From 2-02-FULL-66-22 sp964576535 (lineage in GTDB: Bacteria > Methylomirabilota > Methylomirabilia > Methylomirabilales > 2-02-FULL-66-22): a stretch of DNA of 64,000 bases. Where the stretch lies: positions 1 to 64,000 of the forward strand of contig CAZNWB010000003.1 of assembly GCA_964576535.1 (NCBI GenBank), read 5' to 3'. The notes under the pieces are model-generated. The model was not told where the DNA came from and ran no database searches. It saw only the letters and a program-made list of their open reading frames with translations. A program made the position numbers and the translations under genes. Shown in pieces: positions 50,804 to 59,398 of the stretch (its first letter is position 1; the number at the start of each line of letters is the position of its first letter).

Positions 50804-50912
50804 GCTGTCAGCGCTCAGCGATCAGCTTTCAGCATCAAGGCACACCCTATCCGTCGAAAGCCCGGTCCTTTTTTCTGCTGACCGCTGATGGCTGATTGCT
50901 GGCAGCCGCTGC
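50804..50912. repeat. Heptamer hairpin array downstream of rodA
   Basis: GCTGTCA, GCGCTCA, GCGATCA, GCTTTCA, GCATCAA (50804-50838), then TGCTGAC, CGCTGAT, GGCTGAT, TGCTGGC (50876-50903) in inverse orientation. It uses the same GCTGAN/TCAGCN words as the 49635 array. Confidence 0.85.
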
Positions 50913-50923
50913 CAAGGGAACAA

Positions 50924-50967
50924 GACGCCCGGGCCACCCCAGCGGGGCAACCCGGGCGTCGTTCTTT
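50924..50967. terminator. Strong GC hairpin between rodA and the Bor-like gene
   Basis: GACGCCCGGG (50924-50933) pairs with CCCGGGCGTC (50951-50960) around a 17-base loop and is followed by GTTCTTT. It can end rodA transcripts from the plus side; the minus side has fewer T residues. Confidence 0.7.
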
Positions 50968-50978
50968 GCAGTTGTTGG

Positions 50979-51335
50979 CTAGCGGACCACGTCCCCCTCG
51001 ACCGTGACGGTCTGGGAGCAGATGGTGAGGAGGCAGGTGAAGATGTTGGTGAGCACGTTCAGCGCACTCGTCTCGCTCTTGATCGAGAGGCTCTGGACGG
51101 CGCCACCCGCGGTCCGGGGCTCGATCAGGCTCTTCTCGATGTCGTTGTCCGAGATGGGAACCAGCCCCCAGAGAGCGTACCAGATCCACTTCTCCTCGGT
51201 GAAGTGCGTGCGCTGCCCCTTGACCTCCCCGGTGAACGAGACCGGCTTGGAGGAGGCCGAGCTACTGTAGTTCAGCGTGTAGCAGCTCGTGGTCAGCAGG
51301 GCGACACTCAGCACAAGTCCTAGCACCTTCCGCAT
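50979..51335 (-). CDS. Bor-like lipoprotein
   Basis: 118 aa from the ATG at 51335 (start of RKVLGLVLSVALLTTSC, a lipoprotein signal with Cys about 18). The mature part has VKGQRTHFTEEKWIWYALWGLVPISDND and a late NIFTCLLTICSQTVTVEGDV, which follows the Bor-family layout (a short surface lipoprotein with one internal hydrophobic turn). In lambda lysogens Bor is expressed from the prophage, but no phage genes lie nearby. Function here is unknown. Confidence 0.7.
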   Translation of the reverse strand: MRKVLGLVLSVALLTTSCYTLNYSSSASSKPVSFTGEVKGQRTHFTEEKWIWYALWGLVPISDNDIEKSLIEPRTAGGAVQSLSIKSETSALNVLTNIFTCLLTICSQTVTVEGDVVR

Positions 51336-51416
51336 CTCATCCTCCTTTCTGGCTGACGTCCTCCCCTGTCTCATCGGTCCGGTACTCCGATTTTTTCACC
51401 ACCAAGATCCCCGCTG

Positions 51417-52193
51417 TCAGAGGCGACCGGAAAGCTCGGCGAAGGCATGGATCGTGAGGTCCGGTTGTATCTCGGAGGCGACGGTGCCCGGTGGCGCCAG
51501 CCAGATCGTCCGCAGGTCCACGGCCTGAGCACCGCGGACATCCGAGATGAGGCTGTCCCCGACCATGGCTATCTCCTCCGGTGGCAGGCCCAGCCGGGTG
51601 AGCGCCACCCGGAAGATGTGGGGCATCGGCTTGCCCACGACCTCGGGCCGAATACCGGCGGCCGTGGCCACCGCCTCGACGATGGTGCCGCATCCGGGAT
51701 AGAACTCGCCACCTTCCACGGGCAGCCGGGGATCCAGGTTCACCGCCACGAAGCCAGCCCCGCCGGCCACCGCCCGGGAGGCCGCCGTCAGTCTTGCATA
51801 GTCGAACTCAAAGTCGTGGCCCATCACAACCACTTGAGCATCACCATACGCCTCGTATGGTACCACCCGGTGCCCGGCCTTGGTGAGCTGGCCCCGAAGG
51901 GTCTCGGACCCAATCGCCAGGACGCGGGACGGCCCGAACCTGTCTCGCACGAAGGCTCCGGTGATCTCCACCGCCGACAGGACCTCTTCTCGCGAGGCCG
52001 AGACCCCCAATCGGACCAATTTGGCCTGGAGTTGGCCCCCGTCCTCCCGCGAGTTGTTGGTCAGGTAGAGGATCCGGCGCCCCGTCGCTCGCAGCTCCTG
52101 GAGGACCGTCTGGACGCCGGGGACCAACCGGTTGCCCGTATAGACGCACCCGTCCAGGTCAAATATGAAGCCACGGACGGTGCCAAGATCCAT
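51417..52193 (-). CDS. HAD-IIA family hydrolase (NagD/phosphoglycolate phosphatase-like)
   Basis: 258 aa. Motif I is FIFDLDGCVY (D12, D14), the IIA cap is present, the Ser/Thr motif II is in LYLTNNSR, and the C-terminal VGKPMPHIF...MVGDSLISDVRGA supplies the Lys and acidic pair. This subfamily dephosphorylates small phosphates such as p-nitrophenyl phosphate, glycolate-2-P or nucleotides. The substrate is not predictable. It starts 33 bases after the phosphoglycerate-mutase-like gene ends, on the same strand. Confidence 0.9.
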   Translation of the reverse strand: MDLGTVRGFIFDLDGCVYTGNRLVPGVQTVLQELRATGRRILYLTNNSREDGGQLQAKLVRLGVSASREEVLSAVEITGAFVRDRFGPSRVLAIGSETLRGQLTKAGHRVVPYEAYGDAQVVVMGHDFEFDYARLTAASRAVAGGAGFVAVNLDPRLPVEGGEFYPGCGTIVEAVATAAGIRPEVVGKPMPHIFRVALTRLGLPPEEIAMVGDSLISDVRGAQAVDLRTIWLAPPGTVASEIQPDLTIHAFAELSGRL

Positions 52194-52226
52194 GGGGGCC
52201 GGTCGCTCCGGTGCAACGTGCCCGGG

Positions 52227-52910
52227 TCAGAATGCGGGCTCCACGCTTTCGGCGCCGTCGGTCAGGACGTCCCGCGCCAAGAGACCCTCCCCGCCCTGGC
52301 TGAGGTGACAGGTGTCATTCAACAGGAGAACCCGGCGGACCCGGCGGTCCAGCTCGATCTGGTTGATGGCCGTGTTGTCCTGCTTGAGGCGGAACAGGTA
52401 CCGGACATCCAGCCCGAGCGCGAAACAGAGGAGCGCCTTGATCACCCCGCCGTGAGAGACCACGATCAGGTCGGCCTTGGGCTGGGTGTTTTGCATCCGT
52501 TCCAGGACCCCGACGACGCGACGCTCGAAGGACCGGAGATCCTCCCCGCCCGGCGCAGGGAAGGCGAGCGGGTCCTCCAGCCACTGCTCGTAGCAGCCGG
52601 GATACGTCGCCTGGATCTCCACGACGGTCTTCCCCTCCCACCTCCCCAGGGACATCTCTCGAAGATCGGGCTCGTGGACCACCGGGATCTGATACGCCAC
52701 AGCGATCTGGTCGGCCGTCTGGGCGGCCCGCCGGAGCGGGCTGGAGTAAATCGCCGCCACCGCGGGTGTGAGGTGGGCCCGGAGATGGGAAACCAAAAGA
52801 TCGGTCTGCCGCCGGCCGCGCGGGCTCAGCTCGGGATCCAGGCTACCCTGGATCCGCCGCTGGCTGTTCCAGACCGATTCCCCGTGCCGCACCAGGATGA
52901 CCTTGGGCAT
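52227..52910 (-). CDS. Histidine phosphatase (phosphoglycerate mutase-like) family protein
   Basis: 227 aa. RHGESVWN (H9) carries the catalytic His; the second His is in IVVSHGG (about 153-159). The GNPELSPRG-like segment here reads QGSLDPELSPRG, close to cofactor-dependent mutases and alpha-ribazole phosphatases. E in LREMSLGRWEG is in the expected acid position. The substrate is not determined. It probably forms a two-gene unit with the HAD-IIA hydrolase. Confidence 0.9.
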   Translation of the reverse strand: MPKVILVRHGESVWNSQRRIQGSLDPELSPRGRRQTDLLVSHLRAHLTPAVAAIYSSPLRRAAQTADQIAVAYQIPVVHEPDLREMSLGRWEGKTVVEIQATYPGCYEQWLEDPLAFPAPGGEDLRSFERRVVGVLERMQNTQPKADLIVVSHGGVIKALLCFALGLDVRYLFRLKQDNTAINQIELDRRVRRVLLLNDTCHLSQGGEGLLARDVLTDGAESVEPAF

Positions 52911-53068
52911 CCGTCATTCCCCGCCTCGACCGTTGACTCTGGAATTCTTCCGTTTACCTCAATGCATGCGACGGCGCGCTGTAAAGCGTCGCCTCCATCC
53001 GCGTGTTCGCCGTTGGTTCTCTTCAGTCCCAAGCAGGCGGATTCCCCGTCGTGACCGATTTCATCTGG

Positions 53069-54226
53069 TCAAGGGCGTTGCTCACAGCCAATTTCCCGCT
53101 GTGGCTCCGCTGTAGGAGCTGCGGACGGTTGTATTGCAGGTGACGCGAGATGCAGTCGGCATTCATGAACAAGCTCCTGGATCAGTTCTCGCACAGATAC
53201 GATGCGATCGATACGATAGGCATTGGCGCCGCATGTGGCGAAACCAGCGCTCATGTTGCCCCGATACGCGTTCACGAGAGCCTGGGCTATGCAATACGGT
53301 GCCTTGTGGGGCTCGCAGGTGGCAAGGCACCGATATGAGCAATGGAACTTCACCTTTTCGCCGCTCAGTATGCGATCGACGAAGCTATTTCGGATGACTC
53401 GAAGAGGGAGTTTGAGCGGACTCTGAATGATCAGGATGTCTTCCTTCCGACAGTTGAGGTAAGCCTCCTTATACTGCAAGGACGCGTCGCATTCGTGTGT
53501 GCAGACGAATCGCGTGCCCAGTTGGACCCCGCTCGCTCCCAGGTTGAGAAAGCGAGCGATATCCCTTCCGTCGAAAATACCGCCCGCCGGTATCACGGGA
53601 ATCGAAATGCCATGCTCTTTCGTGTAGCGCGCCGCGACCGACAAGACATCCTGCACAATAGATTCCAGGGGAACGTGTGAAGAAACGACGTCGTCCACTG
53701 AGAATCCAAGATGCCCCCCGGCTAAGGACCCCTCCACAACGAGGGCATCGGGAAGCCTGTGGTGTTTTCTCAACCACGTCCGGCATATCAGGTCGGCGGC
53801 TCGTGCCGAGGAAACAATAGGAATGAGTTTGATGCTCCTGCGCTTTACCAGTGCGGGCAATTTCAGAGGCAGGCCTGCGCCCGATATGATGGCGGCGACC
53901 TCCTCTTCGTCAGCAGCCTTTACGAGGTCTTCATAGTTGGTCAAGGCGCACATGATGTTGACCGCGATCGGGTTTGGCGTCAGCGACTTGGTTTTCTGCA
54001 ACATGTCTCGCAGGCTGATGTACGACCGGGCGGCATAGTTGAGGGTGCGATCTGGCCATTCCTCACCGGTGCCCACGGATGCGACAACGCCGAGGGCGCC
54101 CTCATTCGAGACAGCGGAAGCGAGACGCGACGCCGAGACGCGCACGCCCATGCCGCCTTGGATGATTGGCGGGTTTATTCGCAGATCGCCTATGATCAAG
54201 TCCGGCAAGGAGGTAACGTTCTTCAT
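53069..54226 (-). CDS. Nitronate monooxygenase-like NAD(P)H-dependent flavin oxidoreductase
   Basis: 385 aa. A TIM-barrel flavoenzyme with PPIIQGGMGVRVS (about 19-31), SLAGGHLGF and IPAGGIFDGRDIARFLNLGASGVQLGTRF, the FMN-phosphate region shared with 2-nitropropane dioxygenases and FabK. The C-terminal CSYRCLATC...PYC cluster has several Cys residues, as in a long clostridial/deltaproteobacterial branch. The gene is visibly less GC-rich than its neighbours, and a perfect 16-bp tandem repeat lies about 230 bases upstream. Both are consistent with transfer from another lineage. Confidence 0.87.
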   Translation of the reverse strand: MKNVTSLPDLIIGDLRINPPIIQGGMGVRVSASRLASAVSNEGALGVVASVGTGEEWPDRTLNYAARSYISLRDMLQKTKSLTPNPIAVNIMCALTNYEDLVKAADEEEVAAIISGAGLPLKLPALVKRRSIKLIPIVSSARAADLICRTWLRKHHRLPDALVVEGSLAGGHLGFSVDDVVSSHVPLESIVQDVLSVAARYTKEHGISIPVIPAGGIFDGRDIARFLNLGASGVQLGTRFVCTHECDASLQYKEAYLNCRKEDILIIQSPLKLPLRVIRNSFVDRILSGEKVKFHCSYRCLATCEPHKAPYCIAQALVNAYRGNMSAGFATCGANAYRIDRIVSVRELIQELVHECRLHLASPAIQPSAAPTAEPQREIGCEQRP

Positions 54227-54837
54227 GGATATCCTTTCGGCGAACGCTCGCGGTCAGCGGCCGGCGGAGTCGGTCCGCTGCAGCGGGCTGTTCCCCATGT
54301 CCCCGATCGTTCACCTCACCATGGCGCACTTTGCGGGGCGTGGCCACTGCCGCTCGGGTTTTCGGGCGGCGCGCTGGGACCCCGTGAAGCATACCCTCAA
54401 CACTCAGGTCCTCATCAACGTCAGGCCAGTGCACTCCCTAGCCCCGTGCCGATGTAAAGAAGGGGACGTTTAAAGAAGGGGACGTTGGTTCAAACGCAAC
54501 TTTTCCTCACCGGAGGTATCGGTCCACCCCTGCGACCTCCTCAGCGCTCGCCAGCCGGTTCGCCAGGAAGGTCGTACCCCCCCCTCCCCCCCCCAGGAAC
54601 CGGGCGACCACCGCGCCCAAGTATCCTAGTCGCTTCACGGCCACCTGGCAAAGAATCTTTCGTGCCCGCACCGCATGCCGTTCCGATCCCGGCCGCGGAT
54701 CCTCGCGAGCTCTACCCCTGCCGCGGCATGGCCTCAACTCAACCGTTCTGGCCTGTCTGTCCAGAAGTTACTTTTGAATCTGGTCCCCCTCAGAGGGACA
54801 GGAACATTATTTTCTTGGCGACCTTGGCGGTTCATAG
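54227..54837. other. 611-base intergenic region with a 16-bp tandem repeat and a TTGGCG element
   Basis: No gene is supported. It holds two perfect head-to-tail copies of TAAAGAAGGGGACGTT (54455-54470 and 54471-54486) and, at its end, TTCTTGGCGACCTTGGCGG (about 54812-54830). The latter is a copy of the outer element found at 6841 and 25519. The rest is ordinary GC-rich DNA. Confidence 0.6.
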
Positions 54838-55929
54838 TCAGCCGCAGACGATGCCGACGTCCTCCGGCGCGAAGACCACGACCACGGGGTCGCCCCGCTG
54901 GAAGAGGCGCTTGCCCTTCGGATTGGTTACGCTGGCCCGGAGCAGCGTTCTGCCGACCTCGACCTCGTACTGGATGGCGGCGCCCTGGAAGGCGGAGGCC
55001 ACGACCTTCCCCTCCAGCCGGTTGCGGCCCTCGGATCCGCTCCCCGGTGGGAGGAGGTCCATGGCCTCCGGCCGGATGGTGAGCAGGATGCGGCCAGACG
55101 CGGGGGCATCCTGGACGGGCCGCGCTACCTGCACCTCCACCCCCAGATCGGTGATGACGGCAACGGCGTCCCCGGTTGCCTGCCGGACCTGCCCCCCCAG
55201 CAGATTTGCCGCGCCGACGAACTCTGCCACGAACCGCTCCCGCGGCGCCTCGTAGATCTCCCGGGGCGTCCCTTCCTGCACCACCGTGCCCACCGACATG
55301 ACCGCGATCCGGGTGGACAGGGCCAGGGCTTCCTCCTGGTCGTGGGTGACGTAGATGGTCGTGATCCCCAGGTCGCGCTGCAGCTTCAGGAGCTCGAGGC
55401 GCATCTGGGCCCGCAGCCGCGCATCCAGGTTCGACAGTGGCTCGTCCAGCAGGAGCACGCGCGGCTGGACCACCAGCGTGCGGGCCAACGCCACCCGCTG
55501 CTGCTGCCCCCCGGAGAGCTGGGACGGTCGCCGCCCTTCCAGCCCCTCGAGGGTCACCATGCAGAGCGCCTCCGCTACCCGCGCCCCGATCTCGGCCCTC
55601 GGGACCCCGCGTTCCCGGAGGCCAAAGGCGACGTTCTCGAAGACCGTCATGTGGGGCCAGATGGCGTAGCTCTGGAACACCATCCCCACATCCCGCCGCC
55701 ACGGCGGCAAGGCGTTCACCATCTCGTCGTCAAGCCAGACGGTTCCCTCGTCGGGGAAGGCGAAGCCCGCGATGATCCGGAGTAGGGTCGTCTTGCCACA
55801 CCCGCTGGGGCCCAAGAAGGTGTAGAACTCCCCCGCCCGAACGTGCAGGCTCACGCCGCGGACGGCCCAGGTCTCCCCGAACCGCTTGCCGATGCCCTCC
55901 AGTCGAACCTCTGACGCTTTGGCTGTCAC
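54838..55929 (-). CDS. ABC transporter ATP-binding protein (Fbp/Pot-type)
   Basis: 363 aa from a GTG at 55929; the frame goes up to a TTG at 55965. Walker A is GPSGCGKTT, the signature is LSGGQQQRVALARTL, Walker B is VLLLDEPLSNLDARLR and the H-loop is YVTHDQEEAL. A C-terminal TOBE-like domain (about 250-363) marks the iron/polyamine/spermidine subgroup. It pairs with the two-domain permease at 56109 and the binding protein at 59399. A putative Fe(III) or small-molecule importer. Confidence 0.9.
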   Translation of the reverse strand: MTAKASEVRLEGIGKRFGETWAVRGVSLHVRAGEFYTFLGPSGCGKTTLLRIIAGFAFPDEGTVWLDDEMVNALPPWRRDVGMVFQSYAIWPHMTVFENVAFGLRERGVPRAEIGARVAEALCMVTLEGLEGRRPSQLSGGQQQRVALARTLVVQPRVLLLDEPLSNLDARLRAQMRLELLKLQRDLGITTIYVTHDQEEALALSTRIAVMSVGTVVQEGTPREIYEAPRERFVAEFVGAANLLGGQVRQATGDAVAVITDLGVEVQVARPVQDAPASGRILLTIRPEAMDLLPPGSGSEGRNRLEGKVVASAFQGAAIQYEVEVGRTLLRASVTNPKGKRLFQRGDPVVVVFAPEDVGIVCG

Positions 55930-55977
55930 TCGCGCTCTCTCGATCACTCGCGCTGGAACCCTCAATATCTGAAAGGC

Positions 55978-56072
55978 GTACGCAGGTACGACAGTACGAA
56001 TGTACGAGCGCGATGGAAATTCGGTCTTCCTTGCGCTCGCGTACCTTCGTACATTCGTACTCTCGTACGCTC
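55978..56072. repeat. 8-bp GTACGANN array with inverted arm
   Basis: GTACGCAG, GTACGACA, GTACGAAT, GTACGAGC (55978-56009), a 31-base spacer, then GTACCTTC, GTACATTC, GTACTCTC, GTACGCTC (56041-56072). The second set is the inverse of the first. It lies between the ATPase and permease genes. Confidence 0.85.
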
Positions 56073-56108
56073 CTCTGCAGTCGAAAGCGTCCTAGTTGCT
56101 TCCACCGT

Positions 56109-57836
56109 TCAGATGCGAAATGCCGTCCCCGACCGGCCGGCGAAGATCCGATTGGTCACGTACGTGCACAGGGCGACCAGCAGGATGGCCACGACACCCA
56201 GGGCCGCCCCGGGACCCCGGCCGATGGCACTTTGCATGTACACGTAGATCCCGTAGGCGATGGGGCCCATCTCGATCCTCGGCACCAGCATGATGGTGGA
56301 GCTGAGCTCCACGGCCGAGGTCATGAAGCTGATGAGCCCTCCGGCCACCAGGCCCCCCAGCATCAGGGGAAAGGTCACCTTCCGGAACGTCCGCACCTGA
56401 TTGGCCCCCAGGTTCTGCGCCGCCTCCTCCAGCGACACGTGGATCTGCTGCAGCGCGGCAAAGCAGGCCCGCACCGTGTACGGCAGGCGCCGCATCGAAT
56501 AGGCAATGACCAGGATGACCCAGGATCCCGTGAGGGGCCCGCCCAAGCCCGGGAAATCCCAGCCATGGAAGATCCTGAGATACCCCACCGCCAGCACCAC
56601 CCCGGGAATCGCCAGCGGCATCGTGGCGATCGCATCCAGCAGGTTCCTCCCGAAGACCCGGCCGCGCAGGAGCAGCCAGGCGATGGCGGCGCCCAAGACG
56701 ACGTCCACCCCGGCCGCCAGCAGGGCGTAAAGGAGCGTGTTTTTCACGAAGTGGGGCGTGCGGAACAGGATCTCCTCGTAGTTCCCCAACGTGTACACCG
56801 TCGGGAGCAGGGAAAAGCTCCAGATCCTCGACAGGGAGAGCATCAGGATCCCCAGGTGCGGCAGGAGACTCACCCCCAGCATGGCCGCGCTGACGCCCAG
56901 GACCACCGCCAGCTTGACCCCGCGGATCGGCCGGCCGATCTCCGCCCCCGTCGTGCCCCGCTGGACCGTCGCATACTCCGACAACCCGAGGTACTTGCGC
57001 GCGGCCCACAGCGAGAGGAGCGACAGCACCACCAGGATGACGCACACCACGTAGCCGTCCACGTCGTCGATGCCGATGGTCGTGATGCGGAGATAGGCCT
57101 GGGGCGCGAGCAGCTTCGTGTAGTTCAGCATCAGCGGCGTGCCGAGATCGTCGATGACCCGGATGAACGTGAGGAGGCACCCGGCCACATAGCCCGGCAG
57201 CATGAGGGGGAGCGTCACCCGACGGAACAGCCGCCACCCGTGACTTCCCAGGTTCTGCGCCATCTCCTCCAGGGACGGATCGATGTTGGCTAACGAGACG
57301 GCGGTGTTCAGCATGATGAACGGGAAATAGTGGAGGGTCTGCACCAGGATCACACCGGCCAATCCCTCCATGAAGGGCACGCTGGTGCCGATCCACCGGA
57401 GCAGGAGCAGGTTCACCATGCCGCTGCGACCCAGGATGAGCTGCAGGGCCACGGCGCCGACGAAGGGCGGGATGACGAGGGGCAACACCCCCAGGGTCTG
57501 CAGGAGGAGCTTCCCGCGGAATTGATACCGCACGCTGAAGTAGGCGAGGGGCACCCCGAGCAGGCTGCCGAACAGGACCGCCAGTCCCCCGGATGCCAGG
57601 CTGTTCAGCAAGGCCTCGCGGAAGAGCGGCCGGTCGAAGAAGTTGAGCAGGTGGCGGAGCGTGAACCCCTGTCCGTCGCTGACCGCCACGAAAAGCACCC
57701 GCAGGAGCGGGTACAGGATGAAGAGGGTCAGCAGGATGAGCAGGCCCGCCAGGACGATGGCCTGCCCCCACTCCCACCGCCGCCGGTTCGCACCTAGGGG
57801 AAGAGCGATTGCCGAGGTTTGTTGCGGCCTGGTCAC
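56109..57836 (-). CDS. ABC transporter permease, two fused permease domains (Fbp-type)
   Basis: 575 aa from a GTG at 57836. About twelve membrane helices in two related halves, each with the EAA-type loop for ATPase contact (EEMAQNLGSHGWRLFRRVTLP and EEAAQNLGANQVRTFRKVTFP). This layout is typical of FbpB-like iron permeases. It lies on the same strand as the ATPase, with an octamer hairpin array in between, and 90 bases downstream of the SDR gene's stop. Confidence 0.9.
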   Translation of the reverse strand: MTRPQQTSAIALPLGANRRRWEWGQAIVLAGLLILLTLFILYPLLRVLFVAVSDGQGFTLRHLLNFFDRPLFREALLNSLASGGLAVLFGSLLGVPLAYFSVRYQFRGKLLLQTLGVLPLVIPPFVGAVALQLILGRSGMVNLLLLRWIGTSVPFMEGLAGVILVQTLHYFPFIMLNTAVSLANIDPSLEEMAQNLGSHGWRLFRRVTLPLMLPGYVAGCLLTFIRVIDDLGTPLMLNYTKLLAPQAYLRITTIGIDDVDGYVVCVILVVLSLLSLWAARKYLGLSEYATVQRGTTGAEIGRPIRGVKLAVVLGVSAAMLGVSLLPHLGILMLSLSRIWSFSLLPTVYTLGNYEEILFRTPHFVKNTLLYALLAAGVDVVLGAAIAWLLLRGRVFGRNLLDAIATMPLAIPGVVLAVGYLRIFHGWDFPGLGGPLTGSWVILVIAYSMRRLPYTVRACFAALQQIHVSLEEAAQNLGANQVRTFRKVTFPLMLGGLVAGGLISFMTSAVELSSTIMLVPRIEMGPIAYGIYVYMQSAIGRGPGAALGVVAILLVALCTYVTNRIFAGRSGTAFRI

Positions 57837-57925
57837 GGGCGGACGAGTGCTGGAATGCAGAGACTGTGCTGGAGCGCGAAGACTTCAGGACAGTTGCGTG
57901 TATTTGCGTTCATTTGCAGTTGCAT

Positions 57926-58699
57926 CTAGAGGCTGTAGCCGCCGTCCACCACCAGGTTGCACCCGGTGGTGAAGTCGGAGGCGTCCGAGGCGAAATAGAC
58001 CACGGCGCCGCCCAGGTCCTCGTAGGCCTGGCCGTACCGTTTGACCACCCCCTGATCCACCCGGATGGCCCGGATGGCCGGGTTGTCGGAGCGTGCGGCG
58101 TTTCCCGGCGTGCGGAAGTAGCCGGGGCTGATGCTGTTGACGTGGATCGTGTACCGGGCCCACTCCACGGCCAACGACTTGGTCAGCATCACCACCCCGG
58201 CCTTGGCCGCATTGTAGTGGCAGTAATCGGCGTCGCGGTTCACGTGGAAGGCGGACATGGAGGCGATGTTGATGATCTTCCCGCGCCCCTGCCGGATCAT
58301 GTGGGGCGCGGCCGCCTTGGAGCAGAGGAACACGCCTTTCAGATCCACCGCCAGCAGGCGATCCCAGTCCTGCACCGGCATCTCCAGCGCCGAGAGCGGC
58401 TGGGCGTACCCGGCGTTGTTGACCAGGATGTCCAGGCGCCCCCATTCCTGGATCACGGTCCCGACCATGGCCTCGACCTCTTCCGGAAGCGTCACGTCGG
58501 CCTTGATCGTCAGCGCCCTGCGCCCCAGCTTCCGGATCCCGGCAGCCGACGCCTCCGCAGACGGCATGTCCAGCTCGACGATGGCGACGTCGGCGCCCGC
58601 CTCCGCCAGCGCCAGCGCCATGCCCTGCCCCAGACCTTTTCCCGCCCCGGTGACTACGGCCGTCCTTCCCACCAGGGAAAACCGATCCAGGATGCCCAT
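57926..58699 (-). CDS. Short-chain dehydrogenase/reductase
   Basis: 257 aa. The cofactor loop is TGAGKGLG (17-24), NNAG is at 94-97, the catalytic Ser147 lies in INIASMS and Tyr162-x3-Lys166 in YNAAK. The C-terminal DASDFTTGCNLVVDGGYS is standard. It likely uses NAD(P)H on a sugar, alcohol or acyl intermediate; the substrate is unknown. It is placed between transporter genes, perhaps to process the imported compound. Confidence 0.92.
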   Translation of the reverse strand: MGILDRFSLVGRTAVVTGAGKGLGQGMALALAEAGADVAIVELDMPSAEASAAGIRKLGRRALTIKADVTLPEEVEAMVGTVIQEWGRLDILVNNAGYAQPLSALEMPVQDWDRLLAVDLKGVFLCSKAAAPHMIRQGRGKIINIASMSAFHVNRDADYCHYNAAKAGVVMLTKSLAVEWARYTIHVNSISPGYFRTPGNAARSDNPAIRAIRVDQGVVKRYGQAYEDLGGAVVYFASDASDFTTGCNLVVDGGYSL

Positions 58700-58762
58700 G
58701 GGTAACCCTCCGCGCCCGAAATGGTTCCCAAAGGATCAAGGCACGAGCGGCCAGAAAAAGGC

Positions 58763-58792
58763 TTGCAAATCGGTGGAAGGCCGGGCTAGGAT
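58763..58792 (+). promoter_or_regulatory. Predicted promoter of the second receiver protein
   Basis: TTGCAA (58763-58768), an 18-base spacer and TAGGAT (58787-58792), 55 bases before the ATG. Confidence 0.55.
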
Positions 58793-58847
58793 GCAGCCCC
58801 TTCCGTCACACCGCCCAGGTCACCCCGCACGCGAAGAGGACGCCGCC

Positions 58848-59276
58848 ATGGGAAGGCCCACCATCCTCATCGTCGAGGACAGCCCCGACATCTCCGACTC
58901 GCTGGCCGACGCCTTCCGGTTCGAAGGCTTCGACACGCTCCAGGCCCCTGACGCCGTCCAGGCCCTCCAGCTCGCCAGCGAGCATCGGCCCGACCTGATC
59001 CTGATGGACATCCAGCTACCGGATCTGGATGGCCTCTCGGTGGCCCGGACGCTCAAGAGCGACCCAGCCACCAAGCACATCCCCATCGTCGCCATGACGG
59101 CGTACGACATCGTGGGCGATCAGGCGCGCACCATGAGCAGGATCTGCATCGGCTACATCCAGAAGCCCATCCGCCCGCGGGAACTCATCAACCTGGCCTC
59201 AGCCGTCCTGAAGCTCCCCGCGCCCCCCCGGACTCCCAAACAGCCGCGTCCCCCCGCCCGGCCTCCCGGTCGCTGA
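58848..59276 (+). CDS. Stand-alone response regulator receiver protein
   Basis: 142 aa. ILIVEDS places the acidic pair at about 10-11, the phospho-acceptor is D54 (LILMD), the Thr is in AMTAYD and K106 lies in IQKPI. A Pro/Arg-rich tail of about 20 residues (PPRTPKQPRPPARPPGR) follows the domain. No output domain. It is transcribed opposite to the transporter genes around it and ends at a long octamer array. Confidence 0.88.
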   Translation: MGRPTILIVEDSPDISDSLADAFRFEGFDTLQAPDAVQALQLASEHRPDLILMDIQLPDLDGLSVARTLKSDPATKHIPIVAMTAYDIVGDQARTMSRICIGYIQKPIRPRELINLASAVLKLPAPPRTPKQPRPPARPPGR

Positions 59277-59288
59277 GCCTCCCGGGCA

Positions 59289-59398
59289 GGGCAATCCAGC
59301 AATCGGGCAACTGGGCAATCAGGCAGTTTGGGAGATATCGACGCAGGGAAACCCCTGTCTCCTGATTGCCAGATTGCCAGGTCGCCCGATTGCCTTCC
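59289..59398. repeat. 8-bp NGGCAAYY array with inverted arm between convergent genes
   Basis: GGGCAATC, CAGCAATC, GGGCAACT, GGGCAATC, AGGCAGTT, TGGGAGAT (59289-59336), a loop, then TGATTGCC, AGATTGCC, AGGTCGCC, CGATTGCC (59363-59394). It uses the same unit family as at 6873 and 25416. It lies exactly between the receiver gene's stop and the binding protein's stop. Confidence 0.85.
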
